A stretch of DNA of 60,295 nucleotides, from contig NZ_CAJAXH010000202.1 in assembly GCF_903946935.1 (NCBI RefSeq), positions 1-60,295 on the forward strand, in the 5' to 3' direction. Below are positions 1 through 9,420 of the stretch, one piece after another (position 1 is the stretch's first letter; every line of letters starts with the position of its first letter). Under the pieces are notes generated by a model that was given only the letters and a program-made list of their open reading frames with translations, was not told the origin of the DNA and made no database searches. A program made the position numbers and the translations under genes. This stretch comes from an uncultured Thiodictyon sp. Its GTDB lineage: Bacteria; Pseudomonadota; Gammaproteobacteria; Chromatiales; Chromatiaceae.

Positions 1-141
1 GGATTTGAATATTTGGCAGATCAATTAATATCTCCATCGCTTGCTTAAGTGACGTGGTGTTAGACTCGATGGCGCCCTCCAGTTCTTCGTAAGATCATGT
101 AATTTAAGTATATCATAACCTACTGAGTTCCCAGAGAGCCT
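1..141. other. Low-GC segment at left edge
   Basis: This stretch is clearly poorer in GC than the rest of the window and carries no complete gene. On the minus strand, about positions 1-88 read as an open peptide beginning EELEGAIESNTTSLK. In the next frame, about positions 90-125 read YDILKLHDLTK. Adding one base near position 90 would join the two into one peptide. It may be the tail of a foreign minus-strand gene with a frameshift. I do not recognise the family, and the call is weak. Confidence 0.2.
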
Positions 142-1179
142 GAGATTCTGCAGCAGACCGGGTTGGACGGCGCTCACTTTACCTGGTGCCGTGACATCAT
201 CGCCCGCCAAACCCAGCATCTGACCCGACTCGTCGATGACCTGCTCGATATCTCGCGGATTACCCGCGGGAAGATCGAGCTGCGAATGGAGCTGGTCGAG
301 GTGGTCGATATCCTGGAGCGTGCGGTGGAAACCGCCCGACCGCTGATCGATGCCCGTCGACATGAGCTCAGGGTGCAGTTGCCGCACGCCCCGATACAGG
401 TCAAGTGTGATCGGTTCCGGCTCGCCCAGGTCGTCTCGAATCTGCTCACGAATGCGGCAAAATACACCGACGAAGGCGGGCAGATTCACCTCAGCGCTGA
501 ACGCAACGGTGATGAGGTCAGCATCCGTGTCGGCGATACCGGCCATGGCCTTGACCCCAGTGTCTTGCCGCACCTGTTCGACCTGTTCTATCAGGCCGAT
601 CAGACGCTGGATCGTGCCGGGGGTGGCTTGGGGATTGGTCTTTCGCTGGTCAAGCGCTTGGTGGATTTGCACGGTGGAACCGTCCAGGTGTTCAGCGAAG
701 GTCGGGGGCAGGGCAGCGAATTTGTCATCTGTCTTCCCTGCTTGCCAGCCCTGCCAACCGATGCGGTCGGCGCCGCGATCGCATCTGCACCGAGTCAAGA
801 TGGGCTCTGTGTGCTGATCGTGGACGATAACCGTGATGCCGCCGACAGTCTTGCAGTCCTGTTGGACCAGGCCGGACATCGGGTGCTGACGGCCTACGAT
901 GGGGAGACGGCGTTGCCGGTGGCGCGCGCGCAACGGCCCCAGATCGCCCTCATCGATCTCGGGCTGCCGGGGGCGGACGGCTATGCCCTGGCGCTACGGC
1001 TACGCCAGCAGACCGAGTTGCCAGGGCTGCGGCTGGTCGCCCTGACCGGTTATGGCGACCCGGAGAGTCGGCAATGTTCCAGGGCCGCCGGATTTGACGC
1101 GCATCTGGTCAAACCCGTCGATATCGCGACGCTGCAATGCCTCTTTGCGAAATACCGAAATCGCGTCGCGCAAGCCTAG
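142..1179 (+). pseudogene. 5'-truncated hybrid histidine kinase (HATPase + receiver)
   Basis: This is the C-terminal part of a membrane-independent hybrid sensor kinase. The frame opens at a TTG (163), but homology to the large kinase at 2555-5971 already starts around ILQQTG near 145. The phospho-accepting H-box (HELRNPLAP in the paralogue) is missing. What remains is the end of the dimerisation helix (LVDDLLDISRI), a HATPase domain (about residues 85-195, N-box NLLTNAAKY, G2 GGLGIGLSLV) and a receiver (about residues 215-335: VDDNRDAADS, phospho-acceptor in LIDLGLPG, lysine in HLVKPVD). Without the histidine it cannot autophosphorylate in cis. It is probably a duplicated, truncated copy of the 2555-5971 kinase. 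The low-GC sequence immediately upstream marks the break point. Confidence 0.75.
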
Positions 1180-1534
1180 GGTCGGTTGGGACCAAGCAGC
1201 TTGACGACAGAAAACCTGTCGCACCTGAGCGGATGTGTGTGTGCGCCGCGGCAAGACCAAGACGCGTTGGTCTGAGGCGAGGCCTCGCTAGGTAGTCTTA
1301 CGGATGGTAAGGCGCCAGTGGCCCGAAAGAGAATGTCAATGGCAGCGTCAGACCGCTCGAGGTCGTCGTGCTGCCGATCGCGGTGCGTGCGGTGAATAAC
1401 CGCGCGCGGTCCAATTCCGAATCTGTTTCCGTCTCGCGCCGCCGCCGCCGCCGCCGCCGCCGCGGTCGAGCCACAATCATGACAAGAGCGCCGCGGATCC
1501 CGGTCCAGCGACGAACCAGCGGAGGATGATCTCT
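1180..1534. other. Intergenic region with GCC microsatellite
   Basis: These 355 bases lie between the truncated kinase and the STAS gene. They hold a trinucleotide run (see 1438-1461) and no ORF with recognisable features. Both strands are open in places because of the high GC content, but nothing looks like a protein family. Confidence 0.5.
1438..1461 (+). repeat. (GCC)8 trinucleotide repeat
   Basis: Eight perfect GCC units, flanked by further GCG/CGC sequence, lie about 75 bases upstream of the STAS gene start. Such runs can change length by slipped-strand mispairing. The run is outside any supported coding region, so a change would alter promoter or leader spacing rather than a protein. 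Confidence 0.85.
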
Positions 1535-1891
1535 ATGCCCATAATTTCCGTGTATGATCCCGAAAGCGATCTGCTTGACCTGGTTTTCGAGGGCAATTTG
1601 GACCTGTCGATGACCAACGAGGTCTTCGGGCTGGTCCCGCAGCTGCGCAATGGTCTGCGCCTGTGCGTCATGGACCTGACCCGGGTCGAGCGGGTGTTCG
1701 ATTCCGGTATCGCACTGCTGCGGATGCTCAGCGGCGACCTGCGGCGGGCGGGTGCGACCGTCGTGCTGCTGGCCGACCATCCGGCTGTCCGGTGCCGCTT
1801 TTCACTGATCCAGGGCGATGCCAATTACTGCTCTCGCAATCACTTCGCGGCGGCCACGGGCACCTCGGTCGGGTCCGCCTGCTGCTCCTGA
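1535..1891 (+). CDS. STAS-domain protein (anti-sigma-factor antagonist-like)
   Basis: A small single-domain protein of about 118 aa. Residues 1-85 fit the STAS fold of anti-sigma antagonists and related partner-switch proteins: a beta-strand DLLDLVFEGNLDLS, then VMDLTRVERVFDSGIALLRML, where the serine occupies the region of the phosphorylatable Ser/Thr in SpoIIAA-like proteins, then a strand ATVVLLADHP. I chose ATG 1535 because GGAGG at 1521-1525 sits nine bases upstream of it; the ATG at 1526 directly abuts that motif. The last 25 residues are Cys/Ser/Ala-rich and unlike a STAS end, so the 3' end may have drifted. It is convergent with the FixJ-like regulator. A signalling role with the neighbouring kinases is inference. 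Confidence 0.6.
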   Translation: MPIISVYDPESDLLDLVFEGNLDLSMTNEVFGLVPQLRNGLRLCVMDLTRVERVFDSGIALLRMLSGDLRRAGATVVLLADHPAVRCRFSLIQGDANYCSRNHFAAATGTSVGSACCS

Positions 1892-1901
1892 CGCGGTACG
1901 C

Positions 1902-2507
1902 TCAACTACACAGGTTGGCCATGTTGCAGAGCGTGGCCAGGCTGTCTGCCTCCATGGCCTTCATGACCCGGGCGCGATGGTTCTCGACGGTTCGCGGGCT
2001 GATTTCGAGTAGACGGGCAATCTCCTTGTTGGAGAGTCCCTTGGTGACCAGTTCCATGACCTCCCGTTCGCGTGTCGTCAGCAGTTGATAGCGGTCACGA
2101 ATGTCGGTCCCCACCGCGCGCTGGGAGCGGCGCCGTTCATCCTCCCGGATGGCCGCCCGAATGCGCTCGATCAGGGTGTCACGCGTGACCGGCTTCTCCA
2201 CGAAGTCCAAGGCCCCGGCCTTGATGGCCTTGACAGTGGTTGGGATGTCGCCGTGGCCGGTGATGAAAATGATCGGGAGTTCCGAGCCGTGCCTCTTCAG
2301 CTCCTCCTGCAGGTCCAGGCCACTCATGCCTTGCATACTGATATCAAGGACCAGACAACCCGCGCGCTCGCCGTGAGCCGCCGCCAGGAAGGACTCGGCG
2401 GAGGGGAAGGACTCGACGCGTAAGTCCGCCTGGCGCAATGACCAGTCGATGGCCTCACGCACGCCCTCATCGTCATCCACAACAAATACCGTCGGTTGCT
2501 CGCTCAT
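1902..2507 (-). CDS. FixJ/NarL-type response regulator
   Basis: A two-domain transcriptional regulator of 201 aa. The receiver (residues 5-120) has acidic residues VVDDDEG, a phospho-acceptor Asp in LVLDISMQG, Thr in FITGHGD and Lys in VEKPV. The output is a LuxR-type helix-turn-helix (about 135-200: LTTREREVMELVTKGLSNKE then ISPRTVENHRARV). The layout matches FixJ/TodT-like regulators. I prefer ATG 2507 with an upstream GGAGG at 2520-2524; a GTG at 2525 is also in frame. It lies 50 bases downstream of the large kinase gene on the same strand, so it is the likely partner. The FixL-like terminal module of that kinase supports the pairing. The target promoters are unknown. Confidence 0.88.
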   Translation of the reverse strand: MSEQPTVFVVDDDEGVREAIDWSLRQADLRVESFPSAESFLAAAHGERAGCLVLDISMQGMSGLDLQEELKRHGSELPIIFITGHGDIPTTVKAIKAGALDFVEKPVTRDTLIERIRAAIREDERRRSQRAVGTDIRDRYQLLTTREREVMELVTKGLSNKEIARLLEISPRTVENHRARVMKAMEADSLATLCNMANLCS

Positions 2508-2554
2508 TTGTACTGATGCCTCCACTGACGTTCCATAAAGTGCCTGAGGAAGAG

Positions 2555-5500
2555 TTATTGATCGGTCTGGTTGTGGGCAGGCCGCGGTAACCGCACGTGC
2601 AGGGTGGCCCCGTCAGTCATTGTGGTGTCCGCCCACAGGCGCCCGCCCAGTGCCTCGATCAGCGACCGGCTGATGGCGAGCCCGAGGCCACAGGCGTCGG
2701 GCTTGTCGCTCTCGAAGGGCGTGAAGATACGTTCGGTGTCTTCTGGTCTGATCCCGGGGCCGCTGTCCTGCACGCTGACGCGCACCTGCGTGGGTTCGGG
2801 ATAGACGCTGACGCGCACCTGCCGCTGAGTGCTGCCCGCCTGTTCGATCGCCTCAATGCCGTTGAACAGCAGATTGAGCACGACCTGTCCGATGAGCGTC
2901 TTGCTGGCCTCCAGACTGACCGGTTCAGCCGGAAGGTCCACCACCAGCTTCACCTGCTTGCTGGCGGCAAAGGGGCGTATCAGGGCGACCGCGTCGGAGA
3001 TGGTCTGGCACAGGTCGGTGCAGGTCTGCGCGGCCTCGCCGGGACGCACGAACTCGCGCAGCCGGGCGAGGATCTCGGCGGCGCGTTTGACCTGGGTCTC
3101 GATCCGCGCGAGCACATCCACCAACTCCTGCGGCGCGGATTTTCCGGATCGGATCAACGCGATGGTGGCATTGCTGTACATGGCGATGGCGGCCAAGGGT
3201 TGGCTGAGTTCATGGGGCAGGACGGTGACCAGCGCCCCGGCGGTATGGCGTCCCGCGAACTGGGCGAGCCGCGTCGGCGGCGGGGGGCGCAGTGGCTGTT
3301 CGCGTGGCGCCGCTGCACCCATGATCGGCGATTCTACCGCATCCGCGGGCGGTCGCGGGTGATCCAGGTCATTTCTGACCTCGGCCAGGAGTCCGCGCAG
3401 CGTCTGCAGATCGACGGGTTTGACCAGATGCGCGTCGAACCCGGCCGCTTGGGAGCGCTTCCGGTCGGTGGGCTGTCCATACCCCGTCAGGGCGACGAGC
3501 CGGATCGGCGCCCCCGCGCTGCGATGGCGGATCGCCTGTGCGACGGCATATCCGTCCATCCCGGGCAGTCCGATATCGAGCAGGACGAGTTGTGGCTGTT
3601 GCGCCAGCGCCAGCGCCAGTGCCGTCTCGCCATCGTAGGCCAGGGTCACCGCGCAACCCTCGCCGTCCAGGAGCATGGCGAGGCTGTCGGCCGCATCCCG
3701 GTTGTCATCGACGACGAGCAGTCGCACCGGCGCCTGGCCCGCCGCGTCCGTGGCGCGGGCCACCGTCAGGGCGCTGTGCCCGGTGTCTGCACGCGGCGGT
3801 AAGCGCACCACGAATTCGCTGCCCTGCCCGGGGCCGTCGCTGAATGCCTGCACCGTGCCGCCGTGCATTTCCACCACGCGCTTCACCAGCGACAGACCGA
3901 TCCCCAGGCCGCCCTCGGCGCGGTCGAGCGTGCGGTCGGCCTGGTAAAACAGATCGAACAGGTGAGGCAGCACGGTGGGGCCGATGCCGCGGCCGGTATC
4001 CTGGACGCGAATCGTCACCGCGGCCCCTTCACGTTCCGCCCGCAGGCGAATCTGCCCCCCGCTGTCGGTGTACTTGGCCGCGTTCGTGAGCAGATTCGCC
4101 ACCACCTGGGTCAGTCGCACCAGGTCGCCCGTGACCTGAATCGGTTCAGGCGGTAACTGGATTGATAGTCGGTGTCGGCGGCCATCGATCAATGGCCGGG
4201 TCGCCTCGACCGCCCGCTGTACGATGTCCGCGACCTCGACCCTACCCCGTGCGATCTCGAACGTGCCGCGGGCGATGCGGGAGATATCCAGTAGATCGTC
4301 CACGAGCGTTTTCAAGTGCCCGGCCTGCCGGTCGATGAGATCGCGGCACCAGCCGAACTGGAGATCGGTCAACTCGCTTGACTTCAGGATCTGTACTGCA
4401 TTGACGATCGGTGCCAAGGGGTTGCGCAGCTCATGGGCGAGCATGGCGAGGAACTCGTCTTTGAGGCGGGCGGCCGCGCGCAGTTGCTCGGCCTGTTCGG
4501 CCAGCAGTGCCTCGTTGCACTTGCGCTCGCTGATGTCCCGCAGGATGCCCTGCAGGCGCCCGTCGGGCAATTGCCGGGCCAGCACCTCGCCGGGGAAGAC
4601 CGAGCCGTCTTTGCGGCGAAACCGCCATTCGCTGAACAGCACCTGTGTGTTCGTCAGTTTGGCTACTTCCCCGGCGATGCGGGGCACCTCCTCCGGGGCG
4701 ATGACGTCGGCGATGGTGAGTGTCAGCAGTTCGTCGCGCGAGTAGCCCAGCATGGACGCGCCCATGGTGTTGACGTCAAGGTAGCGGCCCCGCTGGTCAC
4801 TGACAAAGATGCCATCCGCTGCCTGTTCGACTAAGCCGCGGTAGCGCTCTTCGCTCACCCGCAACGCCGACTGGACCTGGAAACGCTCTAAGGCGATGGC
4901 CACCTTGTTCGCGATGCTCTGCATCACCTCGATCTCGTCGGCGGCAAAGTGGTCGCGGGTCCGGGTGCCGAAGCACAGGATGCCGAGTACCCGCTGCCCG
5001 ACCAGCAGCGGCAGGCAACAACAGGCGCGCACCCCCAATGACTCAATCATCTGGCGGTGTTGGAGGTCCTCGGCGATGATCCGGTGTCCAGTGCGGGCGA
5101 CGGTCTGGCAGATCGACGTATCATCCTCCAGCCCGGCCATACGCTCGGCCTCCAGCGCTGTGATGCCCGCGTAGGCACTCAATTGCAAGGCTCCAGTCGC
5201 CTCCTCCACCAGGTAGTTGACGAAGACCTGGCAGTCCAGGTGGGTCATGACGGCGGCGCACAGGTCGTGGATCAGCGCATGGGGGGCATCCGTCGCCAAG
5301 AGCCGCGCGGTCGTTTCGGAGAGCAGGCGCAACCGCGCCTCGTTGCGATGCAGTGCGGCTTCGGCCTGTTTGCGCTCGGTAATGTCGTAATTGATCCCGT
5401 CGAACCGGGCCGGGCGCCCATCCGTATCGTAGGTCACTTGACCGGCAGAGCGAATCCAGCGAATGGCGCCGGACTCCGGGTCCACCGCCCGGTGGTCGAT

Positions 5501-5971
5501 CTGGTACAATTGCCCATCGCGCAGGGCGGCCTCGATCCCCGCGCGCGTGCGCTCCCGGTCCTGCGGGTGCAGCCGGCTCCAGAACAGCGCGATGGTCGGC
5601 TCGACCGCGGGCGGCACGAAGAACAGTCGCCGGGTCTGCTCATCCCAGTTCAATCGCTCCAAGGGCAATGTGTTGAACCATAAGCCGACGCCAGTGGTGC
5701 GCAGCACCCAGTCCAGGCGCGCCTGGTTGTCGCGCAGCGCATCCTCCGCGCGGCGCCGCGGGGTGGCGTCGCCGTCGGCGACCGGCCCTTCCGGGGCCTT
5801 GAGTGCGTGCGCCTTGCGGCGTTCTCGACCAGCGCTCGCCAGGTCCTGATGCAGGATGCCGATGAGTCGGTGCAGTGCGGCATGGAGCGCTTGCGGCTCG
5901 CTGGCGTCCAGCAAGGACTCAAGTCGCGTGAGGATGTCGGCAGGGGAGAGTGGCTCGGGCGATGTGGTCAT
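2555..5971 (-). CDS. Large hybrid sensor kinase with a second FixL-like kinase module
   Basis: A predicted soluble 1138-aa sensor. Approximate domain order: helical N-terminus (1-75); PAS (80-205, ending DITERKQAEAAL); GAF (213-370); PAS (375-490, ending DISERKCNEAL); HisKA (505-570, H-box HELRNPLAP); HATPase (615-730, NLLTNAAKY, GGLGIGLSLVKR); receiver (755-875, VDDNRDAADS, LLDIGLPGMDG, HLVKPVD). After a proline-rich linker comes a second kinase core: H-box HELSQPLAAI near 930 and a second HATPase with NLLFNGIEAI, DSGPGIRPED and CGLGLAISRS. The second core resembles FixL/DctB kinases, which normally end a protein on their own. No membrane segment is seen. The FixJ-like gene follows 47 bases downstream, so an operon is likely. 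Two complete kinase cores flanking a receiver is unusual. Confidence 0.9.
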   Translation of the reverse strand: MTTSPEPLSPADILTRLESLLDASEPQALHAALHRLIGILHQDLASAGRERRKAHALKAPEGPVADGDATPRRRAEDALRDNQARLDWVLRTTGVGLWFNTLPLERLNWDEQTRRLFFVPPAVEPTIALFWSRLHPQDRERTRAGIEAALRDGQLYQIDHRAVDPESGAIRWIRSAGQVTYDTDGRPARFDGINYDITERKQAEAALHRNEARLRLLSETTARLLATDAPHALIHDLCAAVMTHLDCQVFVNYLVEEATGALQLSAYAGITALEAERMAGLEDDTSICQTVARTGHRIIAEDLQHRQMIESLGVRACCCLPLLVGQRVLGILCFGTRTRDHFAADEIEVMQSIANKVAIALERFQVQSALRVSEERYRGLVEQAADGIFVSDQRGRYLDVNTMGASMLGYSRDELLTLTIADVIAPEEVPRIAGEVAKLTNTQVLFSEWRFRRKDGSVFPGEVLARQLPDGRLQGILRDISERKCNEALLAEQAEQLRAAARLKDEFLAMLAHELRNPLAPIVNAVQILKSSELTDLQFGWCRDLIDRQAGHLKTLVDDLLDISRIARGTFEIARGRVEVADIVQRAVEATRPLIDGRRHRLSIQLPPEPIQVTGDLVRLTQVVANLLTNAAKYTDSGGQIRLRAEREGAAVTIRVQDTGRGIGPTVLPHLFDLFYQADRTLDRAEGGLGIGLSLVKRVVEMHGGTVQAFSDGPGQGSEFVVRLPPRADTGHSALTVARATDAAGQAPVRLLVVDDNRDAADSLAMLLDGEGCAVTLAYDGETALALALAQQPQLVLLDIGLPGMDGYAVAQAIRHRSAGAPIRLVALTGYGQPTDRKRSQAAGFDAHLVKPVDLQTLRGLLAEVRNDLDHPRPPADAVESPIMGAAAPREQPLRPPPPTRLAQFAGRHTAGALVTVLPHELSQPLAAIAMYSNATIALIRSGKSAPQELVDVLARIETQVKRAAEILARLREFVRPGEAAQTCTDLCQTISDAVALIRPFAASKQVKLVVDLPAEPVSLEASKTLIGQVVLNLLFNGIEAIEQAGSTQRQVRVSVYPEPTQVRVSVQDSGPGIRPEDTERIFTPFESDKPDACGLGLAISRSLIEALGGRLWADTTMTDGATLHVRLPRPAHNQTDQ

Positions 5972-6672
5972 CGTTCGCTATACCCAGTGAATGCCAAATT
6001 TGCGGTTTTCTCACCGACTGGTTATGTTGCAGTGCCCGGTCAGCTAATGAGCGCAGGTGGCCCTGGTGTTCGCCGGGGTTGCGGAAGAACTGACGTTTCC
6101 GGCTGTCAATTTTCGCGCAAGCCGGCCTCGATCGCGGGTAGGCGCGGCCCGCGCAACAGTGATCGAGGCTAACGGCCATGGCGCCCGCACCACCCCGCAA
6201 GGTGAAAGTGGCGGGCGCCGGCCGTTCCCCCACCCCGCCCTCCCCCACGAGGGGGGAGGGAGAATTGGATCGCGCTCCCGGCGCGACTTTCACGGTAAAG
6301 CACCCCGTGTTCAGCAAGCGGCCGCTGGTCGCTGGCCTGGAGGCGGCCGCCCATTGCTCGCTGGAAAATCGCCAGCTTGGTCGCCAGGACCGGTTATAGT
6401 GCGGCGTTCAAGTCTGACGGCTACCAGCGCGGTAGCCAACCCCGACAGTCCAGGCCAGATCCAAGGCCCTGCAGATAGCGTGCCGGCCTTGATGATGAGC
6501 CGGCCTCCCATGCCCCCGGCGCCGAGCGCCTGACGCCGCGGCAGCGGTGTCACCAGTAGTGAGTAGGGGGGGCTGCAACCATGATCAAGGCCGGCACGCC
6601 CGCCCCTTACCCCCGGATGACCATGTGAATAAACCGCTGAAGGCGAAGAACCGGCTGGCACGGATCACACAG
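5972..6672. other. Intergenic region with palindromic repeat
   Basis: This region separates the divergent kinase and DUF2062 genes. It contains the nested palindrome at 6199-6298 and no convincing gene. Its 3' part could belong to an N-terminal extension of the DUF2062 protein, because in-frame starts exist at 6547 and 6625. Confidence 0.4.
6199..6298. repeat. Nested imperfect palindrome, REP-like
   Basis: The core hairpin at 6238-6260 has a 9-bp stem (CCCTCCCCC / GGGGGAGGG) and a 5-base loop. Outer arms GTGAAAGTGGC (from about 6202) and GCGACTTTCAC (ending about 6293) are also inversely repeated. Such G/C-rich nested palindromes are typical of dispersed intergenic REP elements and could also act in RNA. 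Only one copy is evident in this window. Confidence 0.55.
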
Positions 6673-7263
6673 ATGAACCTGAGGAGGCTGCTGAAACGGA
6701 TCATGCCCCACCCCAGCATGATCTTGGATAACCGCTATATGTCCGTGTTCGGCAAGCGCATCCACGATCCGAACCTGTGGCATCTGAACCGCCGCTCGGC
6801 CTCGGGTGCCGTCGCGGTGGCCTGCTTCATCTGCTACCTGCCGCCCGTTGGCCACATGTTCACGGCGGCGGCGCTGTCCATGCTGTTTCGCGTCAACCTG
6901 CCGCTCGCGGTGGCCATGGTGTGGATCAGCAATCCGGTGACCATCCCGCCCATGTTTTATTTCGCCTATGCGGTCGGCTCCTGGATGATGGGCGTCGCCC
7001 CGAAGGGCTTCGACCTGGAATTCTGGACGACCCCGCACAACTGGCTCGCGGTGTTGACACCGCTTGGGCTGGGCATGACGGTGTGTGCCTTCTCCTTTGC
7101 TGCGGTGGGCTATTATGGGACCCAGGCGCTGTGGCGCTGGAGCCTGAGGCGCGAGATCGCGCAGCGGCGCGAACGCTATCTGGAGATGCGCACTCAGGAG
7201 ATGGCGGCGGCCCTGGCCTCTGAGTCGGTGGTCAGCACCCCGTCGTCCAGCCGCCAGACCTGA
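6673..7263 (+). CDS. DUF2062 membrane protein
   Basis: A DUF2062 family protein: short basic N-terminus (LLKRIMPHP), the family signature [12 protein letters not shown], then about three hydrophobic segments (around [36 protein letters not shown] and [17 protein letters not shown]) and a charged C-terminal helix. The role of the family is not established; it is a small inner-membrane protein, sometimes found near lipid or envelope genes. ATG 6673 gives the usual family N-terminus, but GTG 6625 and an earlier start at 6547 are in frame and no clear ribosome site decides. The 3' end overlaps the convergent lolD gene by 70 bases. Confidence 0.75.
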   Translation: MNLRRLLKRIMPHPSMILDNRYMSVFGKRIHDPNLWHLNRRSASGAVAVACFICYLPPVGHMFTAAALSMLFRVNLPLAVAMVWISNPVTIPPMFYFAYAVGSWMMGVAPKGFDLEFWTTPHNWLAVLTPLGLGMTVCAFSFAAVGYYGTQALWRWSLRREIAQRRERYLEMRTQEMAAALASESVVSTPSSSRQT

Positions 7264-7940
7264 TCCATGCGGGCGGCGAGCGTCGGGTCGTGGGTGACGA
7301 TGACGAGCGCGGTGCCGATGTCGGCGTTGAGCTCCAGCATCAGTTCATAGACCTGGCCGGCGGTGTTGCGGTCCAGGTTGCCGGTGGGCTCGTCCGCCAA
7401 CAGGCAGGCCGGACGGGTCACCAGTGCGCGGGCGATGGCCGCCCGCTGGCGTTCGCCGCCGGATAGCTCAGAGGGCTTGTGCGTGCCGCGGTGGCCTAAG
7501 CCCACCCGCTCCAGGATCGTCTCGGCCTTGGCTTGCGCCGACTTGGCCGATTCACCGCCGATCAGCAGTGGCATGGCCACGTTCTCGATGGCGGTAAACT
7601 CAGGCAACAGGTGGTGAAACTGGTAGACGAAGCCCAGTTGGCGGTTGCGCAGTCGGCCGCGCCGCCCCTCCGAGAGCCCGCTCACGTCCTCGCCCGACCA
7701 GCACACGCGACCCGTGGTCGGCCGTTCCAGTCCGCCGATGCAGTGCAGCAAGGTGCTCTTGCCCGAGCCGGAGGCACCGATGATGGCGATCCGTGCCCCG
7801 GCCGGCACCTGGAGGCTTATCCCACGCAGCACCTCGACGGGTTGGGGACCCTGGGTGAAGGTCTTGCCGACCCCGACCGCCTCCAGCACCGCCGCCGGGG
7901 TGGTCGCCGATTCGTCGATGGCCGCGGTAGTGCTATTCAT
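7194..7940 (-). CDS. lolD: Lipoprotein-releasing system ATP-binding protein LolD
   Basis: The ATPase of the LolCDE complex, which extracts outer-membrane lipoproteins from the inner membrane and hands them to LolA. The 248-aa protein has Walker [11 protein letters not shown]-loop [18 protein letters not shown] (typical of LolD), ABC signature LSGGERQR, Walker [13 protein letters not shown] and the switch histidine in VIVTHD. The start codon overlaps the last 8 bases of the permease gene just upstream, so translation is coupled. The first 15 or so residues are extra compared with short LolD proteins. Identification is firm; MacB-like ATPases share the motifs, but the adjacent LolC/E permease settles it. 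Confidence 0.95.
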   Translation of the reverse strand: MNSTTAAIDESATTPAAVLEAVGVGKTFTQGPQPVEVLRGISLQVPAGARIAIIGASGSGKSTLLHCIGGLERPTTGRVCWSGEDVSGLSEGRRGRLRNRQLGFVYQFHHLLPEFTAIENVAMPLLIGGESAKSAQAKAETILERVGLGHRGTHKPSELSGGERQRAAIARALVTRPACLLADEPTGNLDRNTAGQVYELMLELNADIGTALVIVTHDPTLAARMDQVWRLDDGVLTTDSEARAAAIS

Positions 7941-9183
7941 AGCGCAGCGCCTCCGCGGGTTGGGTGTTGGCGGCGCGCCAGGCCGGGTAGAGGGTCGCGA
8001 GGATCGACATCAGGAAGGCCGAGCCGGCGATGGTCAGCACGTCCTGCCAGTGGACGTCGGAGGGCAGCTCGCTGATGTAATAGATGCTCGGGTCCAGGAA
8101 GCGCACGCCGAAGACCGACTCGATGCCGCCGATGATCGGTTCCAGGTTCCACGCCAGGAGTACCCCGGCGGCCACCCCGAGCAGGGTCCCCACCAACCCG
8201 ATGGCGGTCCCTTGGACGATAAAGATGCCCATCACGCTGCGCGGCGAGGCGCCCAGGGTGCGCAGCACGGCGATGTCGGCGCGCTTGTCGGTTACCACCA
8301 TCACCAGGGCCGAGACGATGTTGAAGGCGGCCACCGCGACGATCAGCGACAGGATGATGCTCATCATCCGCTTCTCGATCGCCAGGGCGCGGAAGAAGTT
8401 GGCGTGGACCTGGGTCCAGTCGACCATGCGGTAGAGTCCGCCCAGTTCGTAGGCGATCTCCCGCGCCAGCCGGGGCGCCTCCCACATATCGGTTAGCTTC
8501 AACCGCACGCCGGAGACCGCGTCCCCGAAGCCCATGAGCTTGGCCGCATCGTCCATCTGGATGAAGGCGGCGCTGCGGTCATAGTCGGCCATCCCGACCG
8601 AAAAGATGCCGCTCACGGTGAAGCGCTTGAGCCTGGGCATGACCCCGACCGGGGTGGCGCTCACCTGGGGCGTGACCACGGTGACGCGATCCCCCTGGCC
8701 GACCCCTAGGTACTGGGCCAGGTCGCGACCCAGGATGATGTTGAAGTCCCCGGCCTTGAGGTCGTCCACCGAGCCGCGGACCATCTGGCCGCGCAGTTCG
8801 GCCACCTGGTCCTCCTCCTTCGGCAGGATGCCCCGCACCAGGGCGCCGCTCACGTTGGAGGGGCCGACCAGCATGGCCTGGACCTCGACGAAGGGGGCGG
8901 CCCCGACGACCTTGGGGTTGGCGCGGACCTTGGCGAGTACGTCGCGCCACTCGGCCATGCCGCCGCCGTTGGGGTCGCTCAGGGTGGCGTGCGAGGCCAT
9001 CGAGAGGATCCGCTCGCGGATCTCCTGATGGAATCCGTTCATCACCGACAGCACCACGATCAATGCCATGATGCCGAGCATGATTCCCAGCATGGAAATC
9101 AAGGAGATAAACGAGATGAAATGGTTGCGGCGCTTGGCGCGGGTGTAGCGCAGGCCGATGTAGAGCGGGATTGGATGAAACAT
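7933..9183 (-). CDS. Lipoprotein-releasing system permease LolC/LolE
   Basis: The transmembrane subunit of the Lol exporter, 416 aa. The N-terminus begins with the cytosolic segment [20 protein letters not shown] followed by TM1 and the conserved [15 protein letters not shown]. Then come a large periplasmic MacB-core domain (about 50-260) and three C-terminal TM segments (about 275-400; FtsX fold). I chose ATG 9183; the frame stays open 77 codons further upstream, but that part is low-complexity with no family resemblance. Only one permease gene is present beside lolD, so the complex may be a homodimer of this protein (LolF-like) or the partner may lie elsewhere. Confidence 0.92.
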   Translation of the reverse strand: MFHPIPLYIGLRYTRAKRRNHFISFISLISMLGIMLGIMALIVVLSVMNGFHQEIRERILSMASHATLSDPNGGGMAEWRDVLAKVRANPKVVGAAPFVEVQAMLVGPSNVSGALVRGILPKEEDQVAELRGQMVRGSVDDLKAGDFNIILGRDLAQYLGVGQGDRVTVVTPQVSATPVGVMPRLKRFTVSGIFSVGMADYDRSAAFIQMDDAAKLMGFGDAVSGVRLKLTDMWEAPRLAREIAYELGGLYRMVDWTQVHANFFRALAIEKRMMSIILSLIVAVAAFNIVSALVMVVTDKRADIAVLRTLGASPRSVMGIFIVQGTAIGLVGTLLGVAAGVLLAWNLEPIIGGIESVFGVRFLDPSIYYISELPSDVHWQDVLTIAGSAFLMSILATLYPAWRAANTQPAEALRYE

Positions 9184-9257
9184 AGGGACTGAATTTAACC
9201 ACAAAGGCCAGCGCGGCGTTCGGAAATCGCGTGCGGGGGGCCGGCGTGGGTTGCCCC

Positions 9258-9283
9258 GGTAGGAGCGGCCCCCCGGCCGCGAC
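9258..9283. repeat. REP-like short palindrome
   Basis: GTAGGAGCGGC and its near-inverse GCCGCGAC flank a run of C residues in the gap between pldA and the permease gene. This is the general form of the GTAGGAGCGGC REP sequences known from gammaproteobacteria. One copy is seen here. Confidence 0.45.
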
Positions 9284-9420
9284 GGGTAGCCGCAAGGGCC
9301 GAGGCTGCAATCAAGCCCCCTGGAGCGACGGTGGATGGTGGCGCGCGCCAAGTCCGCGGGAGGGTCCGCGCGGCTCCCGGAAGGGTCGCCGCCGGCGATG
9401 CTTGCCGCTTCCAATGGTCG

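Noticed and set aside
25-933. 302-codon minus-strand ORF over the truncated kinase
   Set aside because: It is the antisense shadow of the kinase reading frame; only its first ~140 bases, outside the kinase, may be a separate fragment.
9184-9414. N-terminal 77-residue extension of LolC/E
   Set aside because: Low-complexity Arg/Pro sequence; the family N-terminus begins at ATG 9183.
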